Source of the DNA: DATFQI01 sp963831105
GTDB taxonomy: Bacteria; Actinomycetota; Thermoleophilia; Solirubrobacterales; Solirubrobacteraceae
Length of the DNA stretch: 64,000 bases
Assembly: GCA_963831105.1 (NCBI GenBank)
Contig: CAWHOS010000008.1
Location: 1-64,000, forward strand
Direction of reading: 5' to 3'
A program made the position numbers and the translations under genes. The notes under the pieces were generated by a model. The model searched no databases and was not told the DNA's origin. It saw only the letters and a list, made by a program, of their open reading frames with translations. Of this stretch, positions 39,736 through 47,721 are shown piece after piece. Within the stretch, counting starts at the first letter, position 1, and each line of letters begins with the position of its first letter.

Positions 39736-40773
39736 TCAGAAGCCGGGCCCACCTCCGCAAGCCACCGACTCACCGAACGGGAGCGCGTCCCAGCCGGTGC
39801 CGGGGTGCTCGTAGAGGCTGCCGTCGGCGGCTGCCGAGAGAACGGCCATCGACGGCCGCAGGAACAGCTGCTCGAGCATGCCGTTGCTCTTCTGGCCGAC
39901 CGAGCGGACCTCGTAGAAGATCGCGCCCTGGGTCTGGAAGCCCGGGTCGCTGCCGTCCGGTCCGGGGCCGCCGAGCAGCATGCGGCTGAGCACCGCGTTG
40001 GTGATGTCGATCAGCGGGTAGCGCGCCACGCCGACCCCGCCCATCCGCTCGACGGTGTCGACCGAGATCATCGCCATCTGGCGGTTCGTGAGCCATTGCT
40101 CGGCCGTCATCCGGCTCGGGTCGATCGAGCGAGCGCCGATCTGGAACTGGTTGAGATCGTTCGTGCCGGCGACCCGTGATGCCTGCCCGAAGTGGTGCAG
40201 GTCGAGCGCGAGGCGCGGCTGGAGGCGCTCCCAGAGCGCGTAGAACGCCCGCGACTCCGGCTGCACGAAGTTCTCCCAGTCGCGGTTGAGGTCGGTGCGC
40301 GTCGGCACCGTGCTCTGGCGGATGTTGGCCGTGGCCCCGTCCGGGTTGTACATCGGGATCACGATCACGGTCAGCGCGTCCCGGATCTGCCGCGCCTCGG
40401 CGCTGCCGCTGCTCGCCAGGTACTTGAGGATCTGCAGGGCCGCCTCCGTGCTGTGGAGCTCGTTGCCGTGGATGCGGGCCTGGAGCCAGAAGACGTCGGG
40501 CCCGTCGCCGACGGTCGCGTACATGAGCTGGCGTCCCTCGCCCGACTGCCCGGCGCTGGCCACCTCGACCGCGCCGCGGCTCGACGCCTCGATCGAGCGC
40601 AGCTGCTTCACGACCTCCGCGTAGCTCGGGATGCTGCTCAGGTTGACCTGCTGGCCCGGCTCGATGCACGGGCCACCCGGCACATGAGCAGGCGGATCGG
40701 CCGGGCTCGTCCCGGCCATCGAGACCGCCAAGACCGCTCCCAGCGCGGCCGTCAGCCACCTTCTGCGATGCAT
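39736..40773 (-). CDS. Secreted M14 zinc carboxypeptidase
   Basis: This 345-aa protein has a signal peptide (RWLTAALGAVLAVSMAGTSP) and M14 features: the HxxE zinc ligands in ARIHGNELHSTEAALQI, the substrate-binding region VIPMYNPDGATAN with RTDLNRDW, the third zinc ligand in LALDLHHFGQA and the catalytic Glu in IFYEVRSVGQ. The start at 40773 has a strong GAGGAGGGG site just upstream. It removes C-terminal residues from peptides outside the cell, and is divergent from the M28 peptidase. Confidence 0.88.
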   Translation of the reverse strand: MHRRRWLTAALGAVLAVSMAGTSPADPPAHVPGGPCIEPGQQVNLSSIPSYAEVVKQLRSIEASSRGAVEVASAGQSGEGRQLMYATVGDGPDVFWLQARIHGNELHSTEAALQILKYLASSGSAEARQIRDALTVIVIPMYNPDGATANIRQSTVPTRTDLNRDWENFVQPESRAFYALWERLQPRLALDLHHFGQASRVAGTNDLNQFQIGARSIDPSRMTAEQWLTNRQMAMISVDTVERMGGVGVARYPLIDITNAVLSRMLLGGPGPDGSDPGFQTQGAIFYEVRSVGQKSNGMLEQLFLRPSMAVLSAAADGSLYEHPGTGWDALPFGESVACGGGPGF

Positions 40774-40878
40774 GTGCCACCCCTCCTCTTGGTCGCCGGC
40801 ACAGCGGCCATGATCATCGCCCAGCGGCGCGGGCGGCGCGAGGCCGGCCGTCAGCACACGAACCCGCCGCACGGGTCG

Positions 40879-40907
40879 TTGACAGCACTTCGAGCGCGCG
40901 TGATAGT
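40879..40907 (+). promoter_or_regulatory. Promoter of the M28 peptidase gene
   Basis: TTGACA at 40879-40884, a 17-bp spacer and GATAGT at 40902-40907 resemble a sigma70-type promoter. A GAGGAGGGG ribosome site at 40924-40932 precedes the ATG at 40936. Confidence 0.6.
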
Positions 40908-40935
40908 CGGTCCAACTGCCCTTGAGGAGGGGAAC

Positions 40936-42504
40936 ATGAGTCGGAGCTGGTACACGCGCGTCGTGACGGCCTCGGTGGTCGCGATGCTCGCGACGGGCGG
41001 GGTCGCGAGCGCGGATCCGAGCAACAACAACTCGGAGAAGCTGCGGGCCGCGGTGAGCGCGGCCGGGATCTTCGAGCACGAGAGCGCGCTCAGCGGCATC
41101 TCGGGAGCGTCCGGGGGCAACCGCTTGGCGGGTGCGCCCGGTCACGACGCGTCCGCCCTGTACGTCGCCCAGCGGTCGGCGGCCGCCGGGATGGCCGTGT
41201 CGCTCCACAGCTTCGACTACCCGCTCGACTTCCTCGCCGACTTCACGCCGCCGCAGCTCGCGGTGACGGCCGGCGGGCCGGCGCGCTCGTTCGTGCCCGG
41301 GATCGCGGGCGGGTCGCTCGGGGGCGACTTCGGCTCGATGTACAACTCGCGCTCCACCAACATCGCGGCCCCGGTGTTCGCGGTCGACCTCAACCTCGAC
41401 CCCGCCGCCCCGATCAACAGCAACTCGAGCGGCTGCCAGTCCTCGGACTACAACGGGATGCCGGCCGGGGCGATCGCGCTCGTCCAGCGCGGCACCTGCA
41501 CCTTCGCGCAGAAGTTCAAGCTCGCGAACCGGTCAGGCGCCGGCGGTCTCGTCCTGTTCAACGAGGGCCAGCCCGGCCGGACCGTGCCGCTCTGGTTCGA
41601 CGTGACCGGCATCACCGTCCCGTCGATGGCGGCCACCTATGACGCGGCGGCGGCGCTCGCCAACGGGGACGAGAACGGTCTCACGGGCCTGACCGCCCGC
41701 TTCAAGATCGACTGGCGCCCGGGCACCTACCCGACCCGCAACGTGATCGCGGAGACCGCGTCCGGCGACCCGAACAACGTCATCGTGGTCGGCGCGCACC
41801 TCGACAGCGTGGGCGTCGGGGCGGGCATCAACGACAACGGCTCGGGCTCGGCGGCGATCCTGGAGATCGCCGAGCAGCTCTCGGGCGTGGCGCTGCGCAA
41901 CAAGATCCGCTTCGTCTGGTTCAGCGCGGAGGAGTCCGGCCTGCTCGGCTCGGAGGCCTACGTCGCGAGCCTGCCCAGCACCGAGCGGAGCAAGATCTCG
42001 GCGATGCTGAACTTCGACATGATCGGCTCGCCGAACTTCGTGCGGTTCGTCTACGACGGCGACCTGTCGGACTCCGAGCCGCCTGCGGGCGGCGCACCGG
42101 AGGGCTCGGCGCAGATCGAGAAGCTGTTCCTCGACTACTTCGCGAGCCAAGGGCTCGCGACGCGGCCGACCGCCTTCGACGGCCGCTCGGACTACGGGCC
42201 GTTCATCGAGGCGGGCATCCCCGCCGGCGGCCTGTTCACGGGCGCGGAGGGCCTCAAGACCGCTGAGGAGGCGAGCGTGTTCGGCGGCATGGCCGGGGCG
42301 CAGTACGACCCCTGCTACCACCTCGGCTGCGACGGGCTGTCGAACCTGAGCAGCCTTGCGCAGGAGCAGATGGGCGACGCCGCGGCGCACGCGACGATCA
42401 CGCTGGCGCAGAACAACCCGATGGCCGGCGGCCCGCGCGGGCGGGCGAAGTTCGACGTCCAGGCGTTCCCCAAGCCCAAGCCGCAGAACCCGAACAAGTT
42501 GTAA
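40936..42504 (+). CDS. Secreted M28 aminopeptidase with PA domain
   Basis: This 522-aa exported protein has a signal peptide (VVTASVVAMLATGGVASA) and a PA insert (GAIALVQRGTCTFAQKFKLA). The M28 core follows: VVGAHLDSVGVGAGINDNGS with His and Asp ligands, FSAEESGLLGSEAYV with the catalytic/ligand Glu pair, LNFDMIGSPN and the late GRSDYGPFIEAGIPAGGLFTG. It releases amino acids from peptides extracellularly. It is followed by a strong hairpin at 42512-42543 and has its own promoter. Confidence 0.9.
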   Translation: MSRSWYTRVVTASVVAMLATGGVASADPSNNNSEKLRAAVSAAGIFEHESALSGISGASGGNRLAGAPGHDASALYVAQRSAAAGMAVSLHSFDYPLDFLADFTPPQLAVTAGGPARSFVPGIAGGSLGGDFGSMYNSRSTNIAAPVFAVDLNLDPAAPINSNSSGCQSSDYNGMPAGAIALVQRGTCTFAQKFKLANRSGAGGLVLFNEGQPGRTVPLWFDVTGITVPSMAATYDAAAALANGDENGLTGLTARFKIDWRPGTYPTRNVIAETASGDPNNVIVVGAHLDSVGVGAGINDNGSGSAAILEIAEQLSGVALRNKIRFVWFSAEESGLLGSEAYVASLPSTERSKISAMLNFDMIGSPNFVRFVYDGDLSDSEPPAGGAPEGSAQIEKLFLDYFASQGLATRPTAFDGRSDYGPFIEAGIPAGGLFTGAEGLKTAEEASVFGGMAGAQYDPCYHLGCDGLSNLSSLAQEQMGDAAAHATITLAQNNPMAGGPRGRAKFDVQAFPKPKPQNPNKL

Positions 42505-42511
42505 GCCGACC

Positions 42512-42543
42512 GGGCGCCGGTGATCGAGTCATCACCGGCGCCC
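42512..42543 (+). terminator. Hairpin terminator after the M28 gene
   Basis: A perfect 13-bp stem, GGGCGCCGGTGAT / ATCACCGGCGCCC, with a 6-nt loop begins 7 bp after the TAA stop. Confidence 0.8.
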
Positions 42544-42578
42544 CCTAGGCTTCCCGCGGTGAAGATCGTGAGCCGAAG

Positions 42579-43490
42579 GTGAGCGCGGGGCTGGCCGCGC
42601 TCCTCGACGACGTCGCGGTCCTCGCCCGTGCGGCCGCCGCGTCGGTCGACGACGTCGCCGCCGGGGCGAGCCGGGCGAGCGTGAAGGCGGCCGGCGTGAT
42701 CGTCGACGACGCGGCGGTCACCCCGCGCTACGTGCAGGGGTTCCGGCCCGAGCGCGAGCTGCCGATGATCAAGCGGATCGCGGTCGGCTCGCTGCGGAAC
42801 AAGCTGTTCTTCATCCTGCCCGCCGCGCTGCTGCTCAGCGAGCTGCTGCCGTGGCTGCTCACCCCGATCCTGATGCTCGGCGGCACCTACCTCTGCTACG
42901 AGGGCGCGGAGAAGCTGTGGGAGTACGTCGGCCCGCACGACGCGGCGCATGCGGAGCCCGGCGGCGAGGAGGAGCCCGCCGACGAGGAGCAGCTCGTCAA
43001 GGGCGCGATCAGGACCGACTTCATCCTGTCGGCGGAGATCATGGTGATCTCGCTCGACGAGGTCGCCGACGAGCCGCTGCTGTCCCGTGCGCTGATCCTC
43101 GTGGTCGTCGCGCTCGCGATCACCGCGGGCGTGTACGGGGTGGTCGGGCTGATCGTGAAGATGGACGACGCCGGCGTGCGGCTCGCGCGCAATGGCGAGG
43201 GGACCACCGCGTCGTTCGGGCGCGGGCTGGTGCGGGCGATGCCCGTCGTGCTGTCGGTGCTCTCGAAGGTCGGGATCGCCGCGATGCTCTGGGTCGGCGG
43301 GCACATCATCCTCGTCGGGCTCGACGAGCTCGGCGTCCACTTCCTCTACGACGCCGTCCACCATCTCGAGGAGGACGTCCACGGCGGCGTCCTCGGATGG
43401 CTGATCAACACGGCCGCGTCGGCGGTGCTCGGGCTCCTGATCGGTGCGGTCGTGGTCGCGGCCACGCACCGGCGGGGCTCCCACGCCTGA
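42579..43490 (+). CDS. DUF808/YedI-family membrane protein
   Basis: This 303-aa protein opens with the family signature LAALLDDVAVLARAAAASVD and DDVAAGASRASVKAAGVIVD. It has RIAVGSLRNKLFFILPAALL, the acidic loop AEPGGEEEPADEEQLVKGAI, SAEIMVISLDEVAD and several membrane helices (ALILVVVALAITAGVYGVVG; GVLGWLINTAASAVLGLLIG). The role of the family is unknown. GTG start at 42579 is preceded by AAGGT. Confidence 0.88.
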   Translation: MSAGLAALLDDVAVLARAAAASVDDVAAGASRASVKAAGVIVDDAAVTPRYVQGFRPERELPMIKRIAVGSLRNKLFFILPAALLLSELLPWLLTPILMLGGTYLCYEGAEKLWEYVGPHDAAHAEPGGEEEPADEEQLVKGAIRTDFILSAEIMVISLDEVADEPLLSRALILVVVALAITAGVYGVVGLIVKMDDAGVRLARNGEGTTASFGRGLVRAMPVVLSVLSKVGIAAMLWVGGHIILVGLDELGVHFLYDAVHHLEEDVHGGVLGWLINTAASAVLGLLIGAVVVAATHRRGSHA

Positions 43491-43570
43491 GCGCGCGCTT
43501 AGCCGATCGTCGGACAATCGTTAGGGAAATCGCGGCTCGCCTTAAGCAGCGGCTGCCTTCCTGCTGCGGC

Positions 43571-44317
43571 ATGAAGATCACGACCCGCGCCCGCGTGCTC
43601 GCCGGCGCCACCCTGGTGCTCGCACTCGCCGGGGCCTCGCAGTTCCTCGGCTCCGCGCGGGCCGATGACATCGACGCGGGCCAACCGCAGACCGTGGAGG
43701 CCTTCCTCACGGCCGCCACGACGGACGTCGACGCCTACTGGACGAAGGTCTTCGCGGGTTCGGGTCTCGCCGAGCCCAGGGTCAGCTACGCCTGGATCCC
43801 GGCCGGCCAGACCGCTGCGAGCGCGTGCGGCGGCGAGAGCGGCACCCTCGGCGACAGCGCCGCCGCCTACTGCCCCGGCGACGACACCATCTACATCTCG
43901 CAGCAGTTCGCCACCGACATCTACGAGGGAGCGCTCGATCACGCGCTTCCCGGCAGCTCCCAGGGCTACGGCGGAACGACCGGCGACTTCGCCGTCGCCT
44001 ACATCGTGGCGCACGAGTACGGCCATCAGATCCAGGACGAGCTCGGCCTGTTCGAGACGTACGGCGAGCGGGTGCCGACCATGGCGTTCGAGCTGCAGGC
44101 CGACTGCTTCGCCGGCACGTGGGCCCACAGCGCGGCCGAGGAGGACCGGCTCGAGGACGGCGATCTGCAGGAGGCGCTCGACGCCGTCCTCGCGGTCGGC
44201 GACTTCGACGCGGGCAACCCGGGCCACCACGGCACACCCGAGCAGCGCGAGGAGGCGTGGAGGAACGGGTTCGATTCAGGCGACCCGGCCTCGTGCGGGC
44301 GATACCTCGAGGCCTAG
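43571..44317 (+). CDS. Secreted HExxH metallopeptidase (YpfJ/zinc-neutral-protease-like)
   Basis: This 248-aa protein has a signal peptide (RVLAGATLVLALAGASQFLG), a cysteine pair likely forming a disulfide (ASACGGESG...AAYCPGDDTI), the zinc motif VAYIVAHEYGHQIQDELG and the third-ligand region FELQADCFAGTWAHSAA. This is the predicted neutral metallopeptidase family also called YpfJ. It ends 4 nt inside the convergent RidA gene. It is the third secreted metallopeptidase in 4.6 kb. Confidence 0.87.
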   Translation: MKITTRARVLAGATLVLALAGASQFLGSARADDIDAGQPQTVEAFLTAATTDVDAYWTKVFAGSGLAEPRVSYAWIPAGQTAASACGGESGTLGDSAAAYCPGDDTIYISQQFATDIYEGALDHALPGSSQGYGGTTGDFAVAYIVAHEYGHQIQDELGLFETYGERVPTMAFELQADCFAGTWAHSAAEEDRLEDGDLQEALDAVLAVGDFDAGNPGHHGTPEQREEAWRNGFDSGDPASCGRYLEA

Positions 44318-44712
44318 GATCCCTCCGGGACGACCGCGGTCGCCTCGATCTCGACCTTCGCCTGCGGCTCGACCAGCGCCGTGACCGCCACGACGGCCAT
44401 CGCCGGGTACACGCGGCCCATCACGTCGCGGTAGGCCTCGCCGATCTCCTTGGCCGAGGCGACGTACTCGTCGCGGTCGGTCACGTACCACGTCAACCGC
44501 ACCACGTGCTCGGGGCCCGCGCCGGCCTCGGCGAGCACCGCGACCACGTTCGAGAGCGTCTGGCGGACCTGGCCCGCGAGGTCGGAGGCCGGGAAGGAGC
44601 CGTCCGGGTGCCAGCCGATCTGGCCCGCCGTGAACACGAGCCGGCCGCTGGCCTCGACCCCGTTGGAGTAGCCGCGCGGGCGCGGCCAGCCGGGTGGTTG
44701 CAGGGCGCGCAC
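44314..44712 (-). CDS. RidA-family enamine/imine deaminase
   Basis: This 132-aa protein shows the RidA pattern: GYSNGVEASGRLVFTAGQIG, LAGQVRQTLSNVVAVLAEAG, VVRLTWYVTDRDEY and VEIEATAVVPEG. RidA proteins hydrolyse reactive enamines/imines, and the family Arg-dependent site is near RVYPAMAVVAVTALVEP. The GTG start is 2 nt after the stop of the CoA-ligase gene, so it is the last gene of the aryl-CoA operon. Imine intermediates are expected in 2-aminobenzoyl-CoA breakdown, giving it a specific rationale here. Confidence 0.88.
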   Translation of the reverse strand: MRALQPPGWPRPRGYSNGVEASGRLVFTAGQIGWHPDGSFPASDLAGQVRQTLSNVVAVLAEAGAGPEHVVRLTWYVTDRDEYVASAKEIGEAYRDVMGRVYPAMAVVAVTALVEPQAKVEIEATAVVPEGS

Positions 44713-44714
44713 GG

Positions 44715-46244
44715 TCAGGCCTCCCGGTCGCGCAACGCGCTCCGCTGCACCTTGCCGGTCGGGGTTCGGGGCAGGGCGTCGAGGAACTCGATCTCGCGCG
44801 GGTACTTGTAGGGCGCGATCCGCTGCTTGACGTGGGTCTGCAGCGTGTCCACGAGCGCGGGATCGCCCACCACGCCCTCGGGCAGGACGACGAAGGCCTT
44901 GACGATGTGGCCGCGGGCCTCGTCCGGTGAGGCGACGACGGCGCACTCGCCTACGGCGTCATGCTCGAGCAGGGCGGTCTCGACCTCGAAGGGCGAGATG
45001 TTGTAGCCGGACGAGACGATCAGGTCGTCGTTGCGGGCCTCGAACCAGAAGTAGCCGTCCTCGTCGACGCGGAAGGAGTCGCCCGTGAGGTTCCAGCCGT
45101 CGACGACGTAGTCGGTCTGGCGCGGGTCGGCGAGGTAGCGGCAGCCGGTCGGGCCCCGGACGGCCAGGCGGCCCACCTCCCCCACGCCGACCGGCTGCAT
45201 GTCCGGGCCGACCACCCGCGCCTCGTAGCCGGGCACCGGCGTGCCGACGGAGCCGAACTTGGAGTCCTCCGCCCGCGCGGCGATGAAGATGTGGAGCATC
45301 TCGGTCGAGCCGATGCCGTCGACGATGCGGATCCCGGTCCGCTCGTGCCAGGCCTGCGCGACGCTCGACGGGAGCGGCTCGCCGGCGGAGATGCAGGCCT
45401 GCAGCGACGGGAGCTCGACGCCCTCGCGGAGCAAGGCCCGGTACATGGTCGGCGCGGTGGCGAGCCTCGTCACGTCGTGGCGCCGGACCGTCTCCACCAG
45501 CGGCTCCATGCCCGGCTTGGCGATCGGCGCGAACGACGCCCCGAAGCGCATCGGGAACAGCACGAGCACGCCGAGCCCGAAGGTGAACGCCAGCGGCGCG
45601 GTGCCGGTGAAGACGTCCTCCGGCGAGGGGTCGAGGATCTTCCGGGCGAAGGTGTCGCAGATCGTGAGCACGTCGCGGTGGAAGTGCACGCAGCCCTTCG
45701 GCTCTCCGGTCGTGCCCGAGGTGAACGCGATCAGGGCGACGTCGTCGCTGGCGGTAGCGACGGGCTCGAACGAGCCCGGCTTCGCCATCGCCTCGTCGAG
45801 GGTGAGCAGCGCCCGCATCGGCCCGCCGGCCTTGCGCACCTCGTCGGCCAGCCGCGCGTCCACGAGCCCGTGCGAGACCTGCGCGCGGGAGATCACCTTC
45901 GAGAGCTCTCCGGCGCGCAGCATCGGCATCGTCGCCACCACGATCCCGCCGGCGAGCAGGATCCCGAACCAGCACGCGATCAGCTGGGCGTCGTTGAAGC
46001 CGTGCAGGAGCACGCGATTGCCGGGCTCCAGACCTTGCTCCTCGACCAGCACGCGGGCGATCCCCTCCGCGCGCGAGCGCAGCTCCGCGTAGGTCCAGGT
46101 CTCGTCCGACAGGACGCAGGGCCGGTCGGCCCACGGTCCCGACAGCAGCTCGACCGCCGCGTTGAGCCGCGGCGGGTAGTCCATCTCGGAGATGTCCGGC
46201 CACTGCTCGCGGGGCGGCAGGTTGTCGACCGCGAACGTGTCCAT
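44715..46244 (-). CDS. Aryl-CoA ligase (benzoate/2-aminobenzoate-CoA ligase family)
   Basis: This 509-aa adenylate-forming enzyme carries the AMP-binding motif LIAFTSGTTGEPKGCVHFHR, VDGIGSTEMLHIFIAA, the YVVDGWNLTGDSF region and the C-terminal lysine motif LPRTPTGKVQRSALRD. The start at 46244 gives MDTFAVDNLPPREQWPDI, typical of benzoate-CoA ligase relatives. It would activate an aromatic acid with ATP and CoA. The ATGA overlap with the hydratase gene and the ACMR-like enzyme upstream point to 2-aminobenzoate (anthranilate) as substrate. Confidence 0.87.
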   Translation of the reverse strand: MDTFAVDNLPPREQWPDISEMDYPPRLNAAVELLSGPWADRPCVLSDETWTYAELRSRAEGIARVLVEEQGLEPGNRVLLHGFNDAQLIACWFGILLAGGIVVATMPMLRAGELSKVISRAQVSHGLVDARLADEVRKAGGPMRALLTLDEAMAKPGSFEPVATASDDVALIAFTSGTTGEPKGCVHFHRDVLTICDTFARKILDPSPEDVFTGTAPLAFTFGLGVLVLFPMRFGASFAPIAKPGMEPLVETVRRHDVTRLATAPTMYRALLREGVELPSLQACISAGEPLPSSVAQAWHERTGIRIVDGIGSTEMLHIFIAARAEDSKFGSVGTPVPGYEARVVGPDMQPVGVGEVGRLAVRGPTGCRYLADPRQTDYVVDGWNLTGDSFRVDEDGYFWFEARNDDLIVSSGYNISPFEVETALLEHDAVGECAVVASPDEARGHIVKAFVVLPEGVVGDPALVDTLQTHVKQRIAPYKYPREIEFLDALPRTPTGKVQRSALRDREA

Positions 46245-47038
46245 CAATCGCCCTCGAACTCCGGCCGGCGCTTCTCGACAAAGGCTTGGTAGGCGCGCTC
46301 GAAGTCGCGCGTCTGCATGCAGATCGCCTGTGCTTGCGCCTCGGCCTCGATCGCCGCGTCGACGCTCATGTCCCACTCCTGGTCGAGCATCTTCTTGGTC
46401 ATCGCGTGCGCGAAGTTCGGCCCGGCGGCGAGCGACTCCGCCAGGGCCCGCGCCTCCGAGCCCAGCGCCTCGGGCTCGACCAGCCGGTTGAAGAAGCCCC
46501 AGCGCTCGCCCTCCTCGGCGCTCATCGAGCGGCCCGTGAAGAGCAGCTCGGCGGTCCGGCCCTGGCCGATGATGCGCGGCAGCATCGCGCAGACGCCCAT
46601 GTCGGCGCCGGCCAGCCCGACGCGCGTGAACAGGAACGCGACCTTGGCCCGCGGGGTGCCGAGCCGCAGGTCGCAGGCGGTCGCGATCGCCGCTCCCGCG
46701 CCGGCGCAGATCCCGTCGACGGCGGCGATGACGGGCTGCGGGCAGTGCCGGATCGCCTTCACGAGGTCGCCCGTCATGCGCGTGAAGGCGAGCAGGCCGT
46801 CCATGTCCATCCGGGTCAGCGGCCCGATGATGTCGTGCACGTCGCCGCCCGAGCTGAAGTTGCCCGCCTCGCCCGTGAACACGACGGCGTCGACGTCGTC
46901 GGCCGTCGCAAGCGCGCGGAACGTGTCGCGCAGCTCGGCATAGGACTCGAACGTGAGCGGGTTCTTGCGCTCGGCGCCGGTCAAGGTGACCGTCGCCACC
47001 GCGTCGGCGATCTCCAGCCCGAAGTGCGTCGCTTTCAC
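46244..47038 (-). CDS. Enoyl-CoA hydratase/isomerase
   Basis: This 264-aa crotonase-fold protein has an N-terminal VATVTLTGAERKNPLTFESY, FTGEAGNFSSGGDVHDIIGP and the oxyanion-hole segment IAAVDGICAGAGAAIATACD. Glu residues in the usual positions (around GLAGADMGVCAMLPR) are replaced by Asp/Gly, so the exact activity is uncertain. The GTG start overlaps the SDR stop (GTGA). It would hydrate or cleave the ring-derived CoA thioester in the operon's beta-oxidation-like steps. Confidence 0.85.
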   Translation of the reverse strand: MKATHFGLEIADAVATVTLTGAERKNPLTFESYAELRDTFRALATADDVDAVVFTGEAGNFSSGGDVHDIIGPLTRMDMDGLLAFTRMTGDLVKAIRHCPQPVIAAVDGICAGAGAAIATACDLRLGTPRAKVAFLFTRVGLAGADMGVCAMLPRIIGQGRTAELLFTGRSMSAEEGERWGFFNRLVEPEALGSEARALAESLAAGPNFAHAMTKKMLDQEWDMSVDAAIEAEAQAQAICMQTRDFERAYQAFVEKRRPEFEGD

Positions 47039-47721
47039 GTCTGGATGCCTCCACCGTCGAGGATCAGGGTCTGGCCGTTGATGGCGCCGGCCTCCTCCGC
47101 GGCGAGAAAGGCCACGGCGAAGGCCACCTCCTCGGGCTCGAGCAGCCGGCCGAGCGGCGCCATCTCCGCCAGCGCCGCCTCCGCGGCGGCCTCGTCGCGG
47201 CCGGTCGAGGCCACGATCCGCTCGACGGAGCGCCGCGTCATGTCCGTGCGCACGAACGCCGGGCAGACCGCGTTGGCCGTGACGCCGGTGCCCGCCACCT
47301 CGGCGGCGACGGCGCGCATGAGCCCGACCGCCGCGTGCTTGGAGGCGGTGTACGCGGCGGTGTAGCGCGCGCCGGCGCGGCCCGCCGTCGAGGCGACGGT
47401 GACGATGCGGCCGCTGCCGCGCTCGAGCATCGCCGGCAGCACCGCGCGGGTGCACAGGAACGCCCCCGTGGCATTGACGTCCATCTGGGCGCGCCAGTCG
47501 TCGAGCGACGTGCGGGCGAGCGGCGCGCTGCTCGAGATGCCGGCGTTGTTGACGAGCACGTCGACGGGCCCGATGCGCTCGAACATCGCCGCCACCGCCG
47601 CCTCGTCGGTGACGTCGCACTCCTTGCGGCCGAGCGCGACCACCTGGTCGGCCGCGAAGCGCTCCACGACGGCGCGGCCGATCCCGCGCGTGCCGCCCGT
47701 GACCACCACGACACGGCTCAT
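47035..47721 (-). CDS. SDR-family oxidoreductase
   Basis: This 228-aa short-chain dehydrogenase has the cofactor motif VVTGGTRGIGRAVVERFAA, NNAGISSSAPLART, catalytic Ser in RIVTVASTAGRAGARY, YTAAYTASKHAAVG and the C-terminal INGQTLILDGGGIQT. It likely oxidises a hydroxyacyl-CoA or reduces a ring ketone with NAD(P). Both ends overlap neighbouring operon genes by 3-4 nt, consistent with a role between the monooxygenase/reductase and the hydratase. Confidence 0.88.
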   Translation of the reverse strand: MSRVVVVTGGTRGIGRAVVERFAADQVVALGRKECDVTDEAAVAAMFERIGPVDVLVNNAGISSSAPLARTSLDDWRAQMDVNATGAFLCTRAVLPAMLERGSGRIVTVASTAGRAGARYTAAYTASKHAAVGLMRAVAAEVAGTGVTANAVCPAFVRTDMTRRSVERIVASTGRDEAAAEAALAEMAPLGRLLEPEEVAFAVAFLAAEEAGAINGQTLILDGGGIQT

